Part shown: positions 20,885 through 30,948 of the stretch, one piece after another
How positions within the stretch are numbered: position 1 is the first letter of the stretch
Layout: every line of letters begins with the position of its first letter
Notes under the pieces: generated by a model
Seen by the model: the letters and a program-made list of their open reading frames with translations, nothing else
Told to the model about the DNA's origin: nothing
The model's database searches: none
Program-made: the position numbers and the translations under genes
Assembly: GCA_947303785.1 (NCBI GenBank)
Contig: CAMYZH010000005.1
Coordinates: forward strand, 1-50,050
Source of the DNA: an uncultured Clostridium sp.
GTDB lineage: Bacteria; Bacillota; Clostridia; TANB77; CAG-508
Reading direction: 5' to 3'
Length of the DNA: 50,050 nucleotides

Positions 20885-21451
20885 ATGGCAGAAGTATATA
20901 TGGCAGGAGATTTAAGAAATGGAACAACTTTTGAAATGGAAGGTCAAGTATTCAAGGTTGTTGAATTTCAACATGTTAAACCAGGAAAAGGAGCAGCTTT
21001 TGTTAGAACAAAATTAAAAAATGTTATTAATGGTTCAGTTTTAGAGAAAACATTTAATCCATCTGAAAAACTACAAGGTGCAGAAATAGAAAAAAGAGAT
21101 ATGCAATATTTATATAATGATGAAGATTTATATTATTTTATGGATAATGAAAATTATGAGCAAATACCACTTAATAAAGAACAAATTGGGGATGCTTTAA
21201 AATTTATAAAAGAAAATATGAATTGTAAAATTCTTTCATTTAAGGGAAATGTATTTGCTGTTGAACCACCTATGTTTGTGGAATTAGAAGTTACATATAC
21301 TGAACCTGGATTTAGTGGAAACACAACAACAACTTCTGGAAAACCAGCTACACTAGAAAATGGATATGAAATACAAGTACCACTATTTGTTAATATTGGT
21401 GATGTTATAAGAATTGATACTAGAACTGGTGAGTACATGGAGAGAATTTAA
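20885..21451 (+). CDS. efp: Translation elongation factor P
   Basis: '[41 protein letters not shown]', '[46 protein letters not shown]'. Confidence 0.96.
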   Translation: MAEVYMAGDLRNGTTFEMEGQVFKVVEFQHVKPGKGAAFVRTKLKNVINGSVLEKTFNPSEKLQGAEIEKRDMQYLYNDEDLYYFMDNENYEQIPLNKEQIGDALKFIKENMNCKILSFKGNVFAVEPPMFVELEVTYTEPGFSGNTTTTSGKPATLENGYEIQVPLFVNIGDVIRIDTRTGEYMERI

Positions 21452-21472
21452 AACTAAAGGAGATTTAGGCTA

Positions 21473-21883
21473 GTGGCAAATAAATTGGAAGAACAATACC
21501 AAAAGATGATTGAAACTCTAGAAAATACTATTAAAGACAAGGAAAAGCTTGAAATGGCTAAAGAGCAACTTGATGATATAGTTTCTATAGTAGTTGATGA
21601 TTGTTCAAATATTTTAGATAAGTATGATGAGAAAATAAAAACAATTGAAAATAAAAATTCTGCATATGAAGAAAGAATTGCTGTATTAGAAGAAAAACTG
21701 AAAATATTTGAAAAAATAATGGAAATAGAATATTATGATTTCTTTATTACATGTCCATATTGTGGCTATGAATTTCAGACAGAATATGATGATGAGGTTA
21801 CTGATATGTGTTGCCCAGAATGTGGTCAAAGTTTTGATATTGAATGGGATGATGACGATGATGATAATGATAGTGACAATTAA
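21473..21883 (+). CDS. Small coiled-coil protein with C-terminal zinc ribbon and acidic tail
   Basis: GTG start after RBS; 'CPYCGYEFQTEYDDEVTDMCCPECGQSFDIEWDDDDDD'; directly downstream of efp. Confidence 0.7.
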   Translation: MANKLEEQYQKMIETLENTIKDKEKLEMAKEQLDDIVSIVVDDCSNILDKYDEKIKTIENKNSAYEERIAVLEEKLKIFEKIMEIEYYDFFITCPYCGYEFQTEYDDEVTDMCCPECGQSFDIEWDDDDDDNDSDN

Positions 21884-22441
21884 AAATAATCTAATGGATT
21901 GACGGCTTTGCCGTCTTTTTTTATTGTCAAATGTAGGTGACATCCAGTTGTCGCACCATTTGTGGGATTACCGATTAGAATCTATATATGGATTGCCCTG
22001 GACATTATACACATTTTTTGGCCCTACATAAGCAACTATAGAATTTGATGTTATATAGTCTCCAATTTTGTAGAGGTAATTTGGAGATATGTGACAATAT
22101 GAGGCTATGTAGCCATTATTTTCAATTGATATGGTATATCCTCCTGCACCTTTAAAACTTGCTAAAATTACTTTTCCAGGGAAAACTGCATATATTGGAG
22201 TTCCTTCGGTTGCTGCAATATCTATTCCTGAATGATATGTTGATGCACCTGTTGTTGGAGATTTGCGATATCCAAATTTGGATGTGATAGTTTTATTTCC
22301 TGGAAGTGGCCAGTTAAATTGGCTTGAGTTGATTGATTCAAAAATTTGTGGATTTTTTTCTGAATATTTTATAGTAAAGGTAGAGATTAAAATTAGAATG
22401 ATTGAAATTAAAAAATAAAATTTAAAAAAAGAGCTATACAT
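21880..22441 (-). CDS. M23 family metallopeptidase; requires +1 shift at CGG (21971-21973)
   Basis: 0-frame ends ...GNPYIDSNR*; +1 frame supplies ...SN-GNPTNGATTGCHLHLTIKKDGKAVNPLDYF with the HxH catalytic motif; upstream 'TSKFGYRKSPTTGASTYHSGIDIAATEGTPIYAVFPGKV'. Confidence 0.9.
21901..21923 (+). terminator. Terminator for the efp-zinc ribbon operon, lying inside the M23 coding region
   Basis: GACGGC TTT GCCGTC followed by TTTTTTT. Confidence 0.75.
21970..21973 (-). other. Putative +1 recoding site: AAT CGGT (0-frame AAT CGG TAA)
   Basis: Immediate 0-frame stop; +1 frame restores the M23 catalytic HLH segment. Confidence 0.82.
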
Positions 22442-22477
22442 GAATTTTTCCTTTCTGGTATAGCCCTTTTTATTTGG

Positions 22478-22549
22478 CAGGAGTACTAGGATTCGAACCC
22501 AGACAAGCGGTTTTGGAGACCGATGTGCTACCATTAACACTATACTCCT
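22478..22549 (-). tRNA. tRNA-Trp (CCA)
   Basis: Cloverleaf AGGAGTA TA GTGT...GCAC, anticodon loop CTCCAAA, T arm CTGGG TTCGAAT CCTAG, TACTCCT+G discriminator. Confidence 0.93.
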
Positions 22550-22675
22550 ATTTGTCTTGCGACTAATTAATTATACAGGAATTGTTTTTGAAAATCAATA
22601 GCTAGTTCTGAAAATTAAAAATTTTTCTCGAATTACTGTATATAAGTTTTAAAGATTTTAATAATATCATTTCTA

Positions 22676-22862
22676 TAACACTAAGTCTGGTATAACATAA
22701 AGCATTTCTAAATTTGAGCGGAATAATTATAGGAGCTCTTGAATATTAAAGTGGAAAACCAAACCTTGTGTTTGGAAGGTTGCCACTTTTATATTGTTAG
22801 AGCTCCTTAATGTATGGAAGCGATATTTAGAAATGCTTTATGTTATACCAGACTTAGTGTTA
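22676..22862. repeat. Large structured palindrome: perfect 38-bp terminal inverted repeats with nested imperfect stems
   Basis: 22676-22713 TAACACTAAGTCTGGTATAACATAAAGCATTTCTAAAT is the exact reverse complement of 22825-22862; inner AGGAGCTCT.../...AGAGCTCCT and AAAGTGG/CCACTTT also pair. Confidence 0.95.
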
Positions 22863-22869
22863 CGAAAGA

Positions 22870-23865
22870 TTAATTATTATGTTTAATTAATTCATCAACA
22901 ATTTGAATAGCATTTGTTGCAGCACCTTTTCTTATATTATCAGCTACTACCCAAATATTTAATCCATAAGGAACACTGTCATCACGACGAATTCTTCCAA
23001 CATAAACTTCATTATGATTAGATGCTTTTGTAGCTAAGGGGTAAATATTGTTTTGGACATCGTCTTCAACAATTATTCCAGGATATTCAGATAATAGTTT
23101 TCGTACATCATCTAATTTAAAGTCATTTTCAAATTCAATGTTAATAGATTCACTGTGAGAATTTAAAACAGGAACTCTAACAGTTGTTGCTGTGATTTTT
23201 AAATCAGGCCTGTGTAATATTTTTCTAGTTTCATTAATCATTTTCATTTCTTCTTTTGTATAACCATTATCTAAAAATACATCAATATGTGGTAAGCAAT
23301 TATTATAAATTGGGTGTGGGAACTTTATTGGTTGTTCTCCTTTTTGTGTATTGTAAAAATCTTGGACCCCTTTTTGACCTGCTCCAGAAACAGCTTGATA
23401 AGTAGAGTATACTATTCTTTTAATTCTATATTTATTATCTAATGGCTTTAGTGGAACAACTGCTTGTATCGTAGAGCAATTAGGGTTAGCAATGATTCCA
23501 TTGTTTTTATATGCATCTTCTATATTTACTTCTGGAACAACTAAAGGAACATTGGGATCCATTCTAAATGCACTACTATTGTCAACAACTATACATCCTT
23601 TAGATGCAGCGATTGGTGAAAACTTTTTTGAAGTATCTCCACCTGCAGAAAAAATTGCATAGTCAAATCCTTCGTCAAATGAGTCTTCCTTTAATTCACG
23701 AGCAATGTATTCTTTTCCCATAAATTTGATTTTTGTTCCAGCAGATCTTGAAGAACAAAAGAATACATATTCAGAAATTGGAAGATTGAATTCTTCTAAT
23801 ACTTCTAATGCTTTTCTTCCAACTAATCCAGTAGCACCTACTAGTGCTAATTTATATTTTTTCAT
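22870..23865 (-). CDS. asd: Aspartate-semialdehyde dehydrogenase
   Basis: 'ALVGATGLVGRKALEVLEE', 'VVDNSSAFRMDPNVPLVVPEVN', 'IIANPNCSTIQAVVPLKPL', 'STYQAVSGAGQKGVQ'. Confidence 0.95.
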   Translation of the reverse strand: MKKYKLALVGATGLVGRKALEVLEEFNLPISEYVFFCSSRSAGTKIKFMGKEYIARELKEDSFDEGFDYAIFSAGGDTSKKFSPIAASKGCIVVDNSSAFRMDPNVPLVVPEVNIEDAYKNNGIIANPNCSTIQAVVPLKPLDNKYRIKRIVYSTYQAVSGAGQKGVQDFYNTQKGEQPIKFPHPIYNNCLPHIDVFLDNGYTKEEMKMINETRKILHRPDLKITATTVRVPVLNSHSESINIEFENDFKLDDVRKLLSEYPGIIVEDDVQNNIYPLATKASNHNEVYVGRIRRDDSVPYGLNIWVVADNIRKGAATNAIQIVDELIKHNN

Positions 23866-24081
23866 AATGTAACACCTCTTTTTGTGTAAATAATGAATAT
23901 TGTGTAAAAAAATATAATTATATTTTTTCTTTTATATTATATGTCGAATAAAAAAAAATTACAATATTTAGGATAAGATTGCTTATGATTTATTGATTTA
24001 TTTACTATTGTTTGATAGAATATGATACATATTAAAACAGTATAATTATGACTTTTTAAAAGAAGGTTATGGAGGAAAAAA

Positions 24082-25092
24082 ATGGCAAAAGTTAGTATAG
24101 TAGTTCCAATATACAATGTTGAGAAATACTTATCAAAATGCTTAGAGAGCTTAATAAATCAGTCATTTAAAGATATTGAAATCTTAGCAATAAGTGATGG
24201 CTCTCCAGACAATAGTGTAAAAATAATTAAAGAATACGAAAAAAAAGATAATAGAATAAAATGTATTGAAAAAGAAAATGGTGGGTATGGATCAGTTTTA
24301 GAATATGCTATTAACATTATTAATTCTCCTTATTTTTTAATATGTGATCCTGACGATTGGTTAAAAAATGATGCAATTGAAAAATTATATCAAGCTGCTG
24401 AAAAAGATAATTTAGATTTTGTAAGGGCAGGATATTATATGACTTTTTCTGATAACTCTGATGATGAATATAATAATGGAATTATTATGCCTAATGTTTT
24501 TAATCCTGAATTTAATCATATATATGATAATGAAATTGAGCAGTTTTTATTTTTATCAGAAAGTCCACATTCAAAACTTTTTAAAACAGAATTAGCTAAA
24601 GGTATTCAGTTCCCTCATAAAGTAAGTTTTACTGATGGTATCTTGTATAAATTATATATTCCTAAAGTAAAAAGAGCTATTATACTTGAAGAGGCGCTTT
24701 CTTACTATTTAATTGATAGAGAAGGAAATACTGCAACAGATGTAAAACCTAAAATTGCAGATCAACATAAGGTTGTTTTTGATTCAATAATGGAACAATA
24801 TTCAAGATATGAAAATAAAAGTGATTTGTTTTATTATAGAATGATGTTACAATGTGAATTTGTCAATTCACAGATTGCCAATATAAAGGATAGAAAAGCT
24901 TTTGAAGATAAGAGAGAATTACTGTTTGAAATGTATAAAACATGTAGAAAATATAAAAATGAAATAAAAAGATGTCTGAAATATGAGACATCTAAAAGAA
25001 AATTAGTATTTAAAATGATTTTAAATCCTATTATAGGTGATGCGGTTGTAAAATATTTTTCAGATAGGGTTTGGAAAAATGCTAATAGGTAA
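24082..25092 (+). CDS. Family 2 glycosyltransferase
   Basis: 'VSIVVPIYNVEKYLSKCLESLINQSFKDIEILAISDGSPDNS'. Confidence 0.9.
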   Translation: MAKVSIVVPIYNVEKYLSKCLESLINQSFKDIEILAISDGSPDNSVKIIKEYEKKDNRIKCIEKENGGYGSVLEYAINIINSPYFLICDPDDWLKNDAIEKLYQAAEKDNLDFVRAGYYMTFSDNSDDEYNNGIIMPNVFNPEFNHIYDNEIEQFLFLSESPHSKLFKTELAKGIQFPHKVSFTDGILYKLYIPKVKRAIILEEALSYYLIDREGNTATDVKPKIADQHKVVFDSIMEQYSRYENKSDLFYYRMMLQCEFVNSQIANIKDRKAFEDKRELLFEMYKTCRKYKNEIKRCLKYETSKRKLVFKMILNPIIGDAVVKYFSDRVWKNANR

Positions 25093-25112
25093 GGAGAAAG
25101 GTTTTTTTAGAA

Positions 25113-26576
25113 ATGAGCAAGAAGAGTATTTCTGTAAATTATGTATATAATTTGTTTTATCAGGTTTTAATAATTGTATTACCATTAATAACTACACCAT
25201 ATTTATCACGAACATTAGGTGCAGAAGCTATAGGTATATATAGTTATACTTTGTCAATTGCAACTTATTTTGTTTTAGCAGGTTCATTAGGTGTAGCAAT
25301 ATATGGTCAAAGAGAAATAGCCTATCTGCAAAATGAAAAGAGAAAAAGAACTATTACATTTTGGGAGATTTTTTTAATGAAAATAGTTACTATGACTATT
25401 TCATTATTTGTGTTTGGCTTATGTTTTGCAAGAGCGGGAAATTATGTAGTATATTATAGGGTGTTAATAATAGAAATAGTTAGCCAGATGTTAGATATAA
25501 GTTGGTTTTTCCAAGGATTAGAGGAATTTAAAAAAACAGTTGTAAGAAATTCTATTGTAAAGATTTTGTTTTTAATATGTATTTTTGTTTTTGTTAAGTC
25601 GCCTGCAGATTTAGTTAAATATGTTTTTATAACGACAGGTGCAAACTTAGTAGGTAATTTTTCATTATGGCTTTATCTTCCAAGATTTCTTGAAAAAATA
25701 AAAATTAAAGAACTTAATATTTTTAGACACTTAAAATCTACAATTGCTTTATTTATTCCACAAGTTGCAATTCAAATATATACTGTACTTGATAAAACGA
25801 TGATAGGAAAAATATATGGAACTAAATCAGAAGTAGGTTTTTATGAACAAGCACAGAAAATTGTTAAGTTACTTCTTACGGTTGTTACTTCATTGGGAGC
25901 TGTAATGATACCGAGAATTGCAAGTGTTTTTGCTGCAGGAGAATTGAAAGAAATGAAAGAATACATATCAAAATCTTTCAGATTTACATTCTTTTTAGCA
26001 TTTCCAATAATGGCTGGTTTAGTTTTAGTAGCAGATGATTTTGTACCATTGTTTTTTGGAGAAGGATATGATAGAGTAAAAATATTAATGAAAATAATAG
26101 TTCCGATTACATTATTTATAGGAATGAGTAATGTATTTGGAATACAGTATTTGTTACCAACTAAAAAACAAACAGCATATACTATTTCAGTTACAACAGG
26201 TGCAGCAATTAATTTTGTCTTAAATTTATTTTTGATAAAAAAATATGGAGCTATTGGGGCTTCTATAAGTACTGTTATTGCAGAATTTGTTGTAATGACG
26301 ATACAATTGTTTTTTGCAAGAGAGCTGTTTAGTATAAAAGAATTGTTTAATTTAGGTAAAAAAAATATAATAGCAACAATTTTTATGTTTGTATGTACAT
26401 ATGGTATTAGTAAAATTTTACATTTAACTGGTATCATAGCAATAGTAGTTCAGTGTGGAGTAGGTGTAATAACATATATTTTGCCTTTGATTCTTATGAA
26501 AGATGAATTTTTGTATTATGCAAAGGATCGTGGAATAAATATTGTAAGGTCGAAATTTTCCCCAAAAGAAGCATAG
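25113..26576 (+). CDS. Polysaccharide flippase (Wzx-like, MOP family)
   Basis: Multi-TM; 'LPLITTPYLSRTLGAEAIGIYSYTLSIATYFVLAGSLGVAIYGQREIAY'. Confidence 0.9.
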   Translation: MSKKSISVNYVYNLFYQVLIIVLPLITTPYLSRTLGAEAIGIYSYTLSIATYFVLAGSLGVAIYGQREIAYLQNEKRKRTITFWEIFLMKIVTMTISLFVFGLCFARAGNYVVYYRVLIIEIVSQMLDISWFFQGLEEFKKTVVRNSIVKILFLICIFVFVKSPADLVKYVFITTGANLVGNFSLWLYLPRFLEKIKIKELNIFRHLKSTIALFIPQVAIQIYTVLDKTMIGKIYGTKSEVGFYEQAQKIVKLLLTVVTSLGAVMIPRIASVFAAGELKEMKEYISKSFRFTFFLAFPIMAGLVLVADDFVPLFFGEGYDRVKILMKIIVPITLFIGMSNVFGIQYLLPTKKQTAYTISVTTGAAINFVLNLFLIKKYGAIGASISTVIAEFVVMTIQLFFARELFSIKELFNLGKKNIIATIFMFVCTYGISKILHLTGIIAIVVQCGVGVITYILPLILMKDEFLYYAKDRGINIVRSKFSPKEA

Positions 26577-26586
26577 GAGGAGATAA

Positions 26587-27537
26587 ATGATTAAATTAAG
26601 TATTATTGTTCCAGTCTACAATACAGAAAAGTATTTAAGAAAGTGTTTGGAATCACTAGTTAATCAGTCATTGAAGCAAATTGAAATAATCATTGTAAAT
26701 GATGGAAGCTCAGATAGTTCTCAAAAGATAATTGATGAGTATGTAAAAAAATATCCTACTGTGTGTAAATGTTTTATTCAAGAAAATTTAGGACAGGCTA
26801 AAGCTAGAAATGTTGGAATTGATAACGCAATTGGTGAATTTATTACATTTGCTGATAGTGATGATTATTTAGAATTATCAGCATATGAAAAAGCATATAA
26901 TTATGCGATTGAAAATAATTTAGATATTGTATCATTTGATTTTTTTGAAGAGGATGAAGATAAAAAATATATCAAAGAAAGTTCATATTATCTATTTAAT
27001 GACTGTGATGATGATATTAAATATATACTTAACGAAACATCTACCTGGAATAAAATAATAAAAAAAAGGATATTAGATGAAAATAACATTAGATTTAAAG
27101 AAAATATAATATATGAAGATTTAGAATTAATTCCTAGATTAGTTTTTTACACAGAAAAAATTGGATTTTTAAGTGAACATTTATATCATTATATTGTTCG
27201 AGAAAATTCTACTATGAGACAAAAGAAATATAATAAAAAGCTTGAAGATATTTTCATAGTTATGGAATCTCTTAAAAAAAGTTTTAAAAATTCAAAATAT
27301 AATAATGAGCTTGAATATTTATATATTGAACACTTATTACATGGCGCTACTTTAAGATATTTAGAATATGAAGAAGGCAAAACTGATATTATTAAAATTG
27401 CGGATATTATGAAAAAAGAGTTTTGTAATTGGAGAAAAAATAGTTATTTTAAGACAAAAGATATAAAATATAGAATAGTATGTAATTTGGCTTACAAAAA
27501 AAAGATATGGATGTTAAAAAAAATATTAAAAAAATAG
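26587..27537 (+). CDS. Family 2 glycosyltransferase
   Basis: 'LSIIVPVYNTEKYLRKCLESLVNQSLKQIEIIIVNDGSSDSS', 'ADSDDYLE'. Confidence 0.9.
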   Translation: MIKLSIIVPVYNTEKYLRKCLESLVNQSLKQIEIIIVNDGSSDSSQKIIDEYVKKYPTVCKCFIQENLGQAKARNVGIDNAIGEFITFADSDDYLELSAYEKAYNYAIENNLDIVSFDFFEEDEDKKYIKESSYYLFNDCDDDIKYILNETSTWNKIIKKRILDENNIRFKENIIYEDLELIPRLVFYTEKIGFLSEHLYHYIVRENSTMRQKKYNKKLEDIFIVMESLKKSFKNSKYNNELEYLYIEHLLHGATLRYLEYEEGKTDIIKIADIMKKEFCNWRKNSYFKTKDIKYRIVCNLAYKKKIWMLKKILKK

Positions 27538-27547
27538 GGGATAAAGT

Positions 27548-28711
27548 TTGAAAAAAAAGATATTATTTGTTGTTGACAATTTGAAAATGGGTGGAGTTAC
27601 TAAAGTCTTGGTCAATTTATTGAAAAAGATAAATAGTTCTAAATATGAAATAGACATTCTGGTTTTACATTTTTATGAAGATATGGTAATAGAAATTCCA
27701 AAAGAAATTAATATTTTAAAAGGTGGAAGTAAATTTTCATTTATCGACGAGAATATTGGAAAAATTCTTAAAGAAAAAAATATAATAAAATTATTAAAAA
27801 AAATAAGTTTAGTTTTAAAAATAAAAACTGGATTGATTCTGAAAAGTATAAAAAAAGACAGAAATAACAATTTGAAAAAAAATTATGATGTTGAAATTGC
27901 TTTTGGAGATGGTTTTCCTTTTTTTTATGTTAATGGAGGAAACAGTAAAAAAAGAATTGCATGGTTACATTCAGATGTTTCAGTAAAAGATTATTCTGCC
28001 AGATATTATAAACAAATAAAAAAGATATTACCTAAAATGGATATGTGTATTGCGGTTTCGGAAAAAGTTGCACAATCATATAAAGAAAGATATGGAGTAA
28101 GTAAAATTACAGTTGTTAATAATGTAATTGATGATGCAGAAATAATAGAAAAATCCAATATGCAAGAAGCTATTCCTTATGATAATAAGCAATTAAATTT
28201 TGTTTCAGTTGGTAGACTGGATTATTCTAAAAATTATGAAATGCTATTTAGAGTTGTAAAAAGGTTGATAAATGAAGGATATGATTTTAAAACTTATATT
28301 GTGGGTGATGGAGCTGATAGGAATAAACTAGAAAGTTTGATTAAAGATAATAATATGCAAGAGAATTTTATATTACTTGGAAGAAAAGATAATCCTTATC
28401 CATATGTTAAAAATGCTGATTTATTTTTGTTATCATCAAGATATGAAGGATTACCAACTGTTATTATAGAAGCATTAATTCTACATATACCGTGCCTTTC
28501 AACAGAAGTAGCAGGAATTAGAGAAATTATAAATAGTTCAATTGGAGTGATTTCAGACAATGATGAATATAGTTATTATCTAGAATTAAAAAAAATATTA
28601 GATGATAAAGGTATTATTACTATATTTAAAAACAATTTAAAAAATTATAAGTACAATAATTTGACTATTGTTGAAAGTGTAGAAAGAATTTTTGATAATG
28701 AGGAGAAATAG
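27548..28711 (+). CDS. GT4-type glycosyltransferase
   Basis: 'VSVGRLDYSKNYEMLFRVVKRL', 'LFLLSSRYEGLPTVIIEALILHIPCLSTEVAGIREII'. Confidence 0.9.
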   Translation: MKKKILFVVDNLKMGGVTKVLVNLLKKINSSKYEIDILVLHFYEDMVIEIPKEINILKGGSKFSFIDENIGKILKEKNIIKLLKKISLVLKIKTGLILKSIKKDRNNNLKKNYDVEIAFGDGFPFFYVNGGNSKKRIAWLHSDVSVKDYSARYYKQIKKILPKMDMCIAVSEKVAQSYKERYGVSKITVVNNVIDDAEIIEKSNMQEAIPYDNKQLNFVSVGRLDYSKNYEMLFRVVKRLINEGYDFKTYIVGDGADRNKLESLIKDNNMQENFILLGRKDNPYPYVKNADLFLLSSRYEGLPTVIIEALILHIPCLSTEVAGIREIINSSIGVISDNDEYSYYLELKKILDDKGIITIFKNNLKNYKYNNLTIVESVERIFDNEEK

Positions 28712-30940
28712 ATGGACAGAAAAAAAATTAATGTGATAAGTAAATATTTATTAGTTATATTTTTGATGTTACAACCAATTTTAGAATTATTACTAGCTGT
28801 TTTTAAAGATAATGTATTTTCAGTAGGAAATATTTCATTTGCTACCTTAATTAGATATGGATTATTTATAGTGTTACTATTTATGACGATTATACCGAAT
28901 TTGAAGAGAAAAAGTACTAGAGTATTTATGTGTTCACTAGTATTATATTTGATTTATTTTGTTGTACATTATATGAATATAAAAACATTTAATGTTATTA
29001 TATTAGGCGAAAATATGCAAAAAAGCTTGTTTGCTGCTGCTATTTATATATCAAAATTTATTGTACCAGTTAGTGTTGTGTACTTTACATATTTGTTAGA
29101 ATTTAGTTATAAAGAGATAAAAAATTCTATTTTATTTGTTTCAATTTTTGTTTCTTTAGTTTTAATTATTACTAATATAGCAGGAATTGATTATATGGCA
29201 TATTCATTTGAAAAAAATGATCCAGTAGCTGCAAGTATTATTAAATGGTTTGATCCAAGTTATAAGTATAATGAATGGAGAATGTTAACATCAAGAGGAT
29301 TATATCCTTCTGGTAATGAACTAAGTTCACTACTTATAATTCTATTACCTATGGTTACATGGATAGCGCTTAAAGAAAAGAAAAATTATTATTTTGTAAT
29401 TGTTTTAGTTCAGATGATTGCTATGTTGCTAATAGGAACGAGAATTGCTGTTTATGGAGAAATTGGAGTACTAGTGGCAGTATTTATCATTTGGCTTTTA
29501 GATAGAATGTTTTCAAAGAGCATTATTGAAAAGGGAAAAGTAATTAGAATTTGTGCGCTTGCAATAATATTTTCAGTATTTTTCTTAAAATCACCATTTT
29601 TTCACAGAATAATTGTTGGTGAAGGTGTAAATAATTCTTATGAAAAAAGAGAAGAAAAAGAAATAGAGTTAAGTAAAGATGATAATACTGAAAATAGAAT
29701 TTTTGTCAAAACCAATTATATGAATTCAATGATACCTGAAGATATGGTATTAGAAAAATATGATTATATAGAACATACTGAATTTTGGGTACATATCATA
29801 AAAGATGTTGATATAGCCAAAAGAGATAATGCAAGAAAATTAAAGACTTTGATTTTAGAGGATATAAAAGATTGTAAAAATAGTAAGCTTGACTGGTGGC
29901 TAGGTATTGGAGAAATTCCAATATATCCAGAACGAGACTATATTGCACAAAAATATTATATTGGAGTAATAGGTGTTGCCATCTTTTTAGTACCATTTGT
30001 AATTTTAGCTTTAGTTTCATTGATATATAACTTAATTAAATTATTTGGCAAGAAAATTGATGGGGAGCAAATTGTAGTATTATTTTCATTATTTATTTTT
30101 ATTGGAACTGCATATTTGGCCGGTCATGCTATTGAACCAATTTACATAAATTCTTTTATTGGAATGTTGTCAGGATTTTTATTAATTAAATTATTATATA
30201 GAAATAAAAATAAAGTTTCAGAATCAGGAATAGAAAAATACATTCAAAAAGTTTATAAAGAAGGAAAAGAAAAATTTGTAAGTGAAATAGAGCAAAACAT
30301 TATTAATAATGAAAAAAGATTTGTTGTTACTGCTAATCCAGAAACTTTGATGATAGGAAAAAATAATGAAGAATTTAATAAATGCTTACTAGATGAGGAT
30401 ACTACTATTGTTCCTGATGGAATTGGCATTATAAAAGGTGCGCAGTTGCTTAAATATCCTATAAAAGAGACTATAACAGGTGTAGAACTTTGCAAAGAGT
30501 TATTTAATATTGCAAATGAATACAATAAATCTTTATATTTATTTGGTGCAAAAGAAGAGATAGTCTCAAAACTTAAAGAAGTAATAGAGAAAGATTATCC
30601 GAATATTAGAATTGATGGAATTAAAAATGGTTATGTTGAAGATAAGCAATTAGTATTTGATGAAATAAAAGAATTGCATCCAGATATAGTGCTTGTTGCA
30701 CTTGGAATACCAAATCAAGAACTTTTAATATATAATAACCTAAATGGATTTGATAAAGGAATTTTTATGGGTGTAGGTGGAAGTTTTGATGTATTAAGTG
30801 GGATGAAAAAAAGGGCTCCAGAATTTTTTGTAAGAACACATACAGAATGGTTATATCGAATAACTGTAGAACCAAAGAGATTAAAAAGATTTTTTAATAG
30901 TAATATAAAATATGTTTTTAAAATTATCCAAGAGAGATAG
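28712..30940 (+). CDS. Fusion protein: N-terminal multi-TM O-antigen ligase/polymerase-like domain + C-terminal WecG/TagA/CpsF glycosyltransferase
   Basis: N-terminal ~500 aa hydrophobic with 'RGLYPSGNELSSLLIILLPM'; C-terminal 'TANPETLMIGKNN..VPDGIGIIKGAQLL..LYLFGAKEE..PDIVLVALGIPNQELLIY..FMGVGGSFDVLSGMKKRAPEFF'. Confidence 0.85.
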   Translation: MDRKKINVISKYLLVIFLMLQPILELLLAVFKDNVFSVGNISFATLIRYGLFIVLLFMTIIPNLKRKSTRVFMCSLVLYLIYFVVHYMNIKTFNVIILGENMQKSLFAAAIYISKFIVPVSVVYFTYLLEFSYKEIKNSILFVSIFVSLVLIITNIAGIDYMAYSFEKNDPVAASIIKWFDPSYKYNEWRMLTSRGLYPSGNELSSLLIILLPMVTWIALKEKKNYYFVIVLVQMIAMLLIGTRIAVYGEIGVLVAVFIIWLLDRMFSKSIIEKGKVIRICALAIIFSVFFLKSPFFHRIIVGEGVNNSYEKREEKEIELSKDDNTENRIFVKTNYMNSMIPEDMVLEKYDYIEHTEFWVHIIKDVDIAKRDNARKLKTLILEDIKDCKNSKLDWWLGIGEIPIYPERDYIAQKYYIGVIGVAIFLVPFVILALVSLIYNLIKLFGKKIDGEQIVVLFSLFIFIGTAYLAGHAIEPIYINSFIGMLSGFLLIKLLYRNKNKVSESGIEKYIQKVYKEGKEKFVSEIEQNIINNEKRFVVTANPETLMIGKNNEEFNKCLLDEDTTIVPDGIGIIKGAQLLKYPIKETITGVELCKELFNIANEYNKSLYLFGAKEEIVSKLKEVIEKDYPNIRIDGIKNGYVEDKQLVFDEIKELHPDIVLVALGIPNQELLIYNNLNGFDKGIFMGVGGSFDVLSGMKKRAPEFFVRTHTEWLYRITVEPKRLKRFFNSNIKYVFKIIQER

Positions 30941-30948
30941 GAGAGAAA

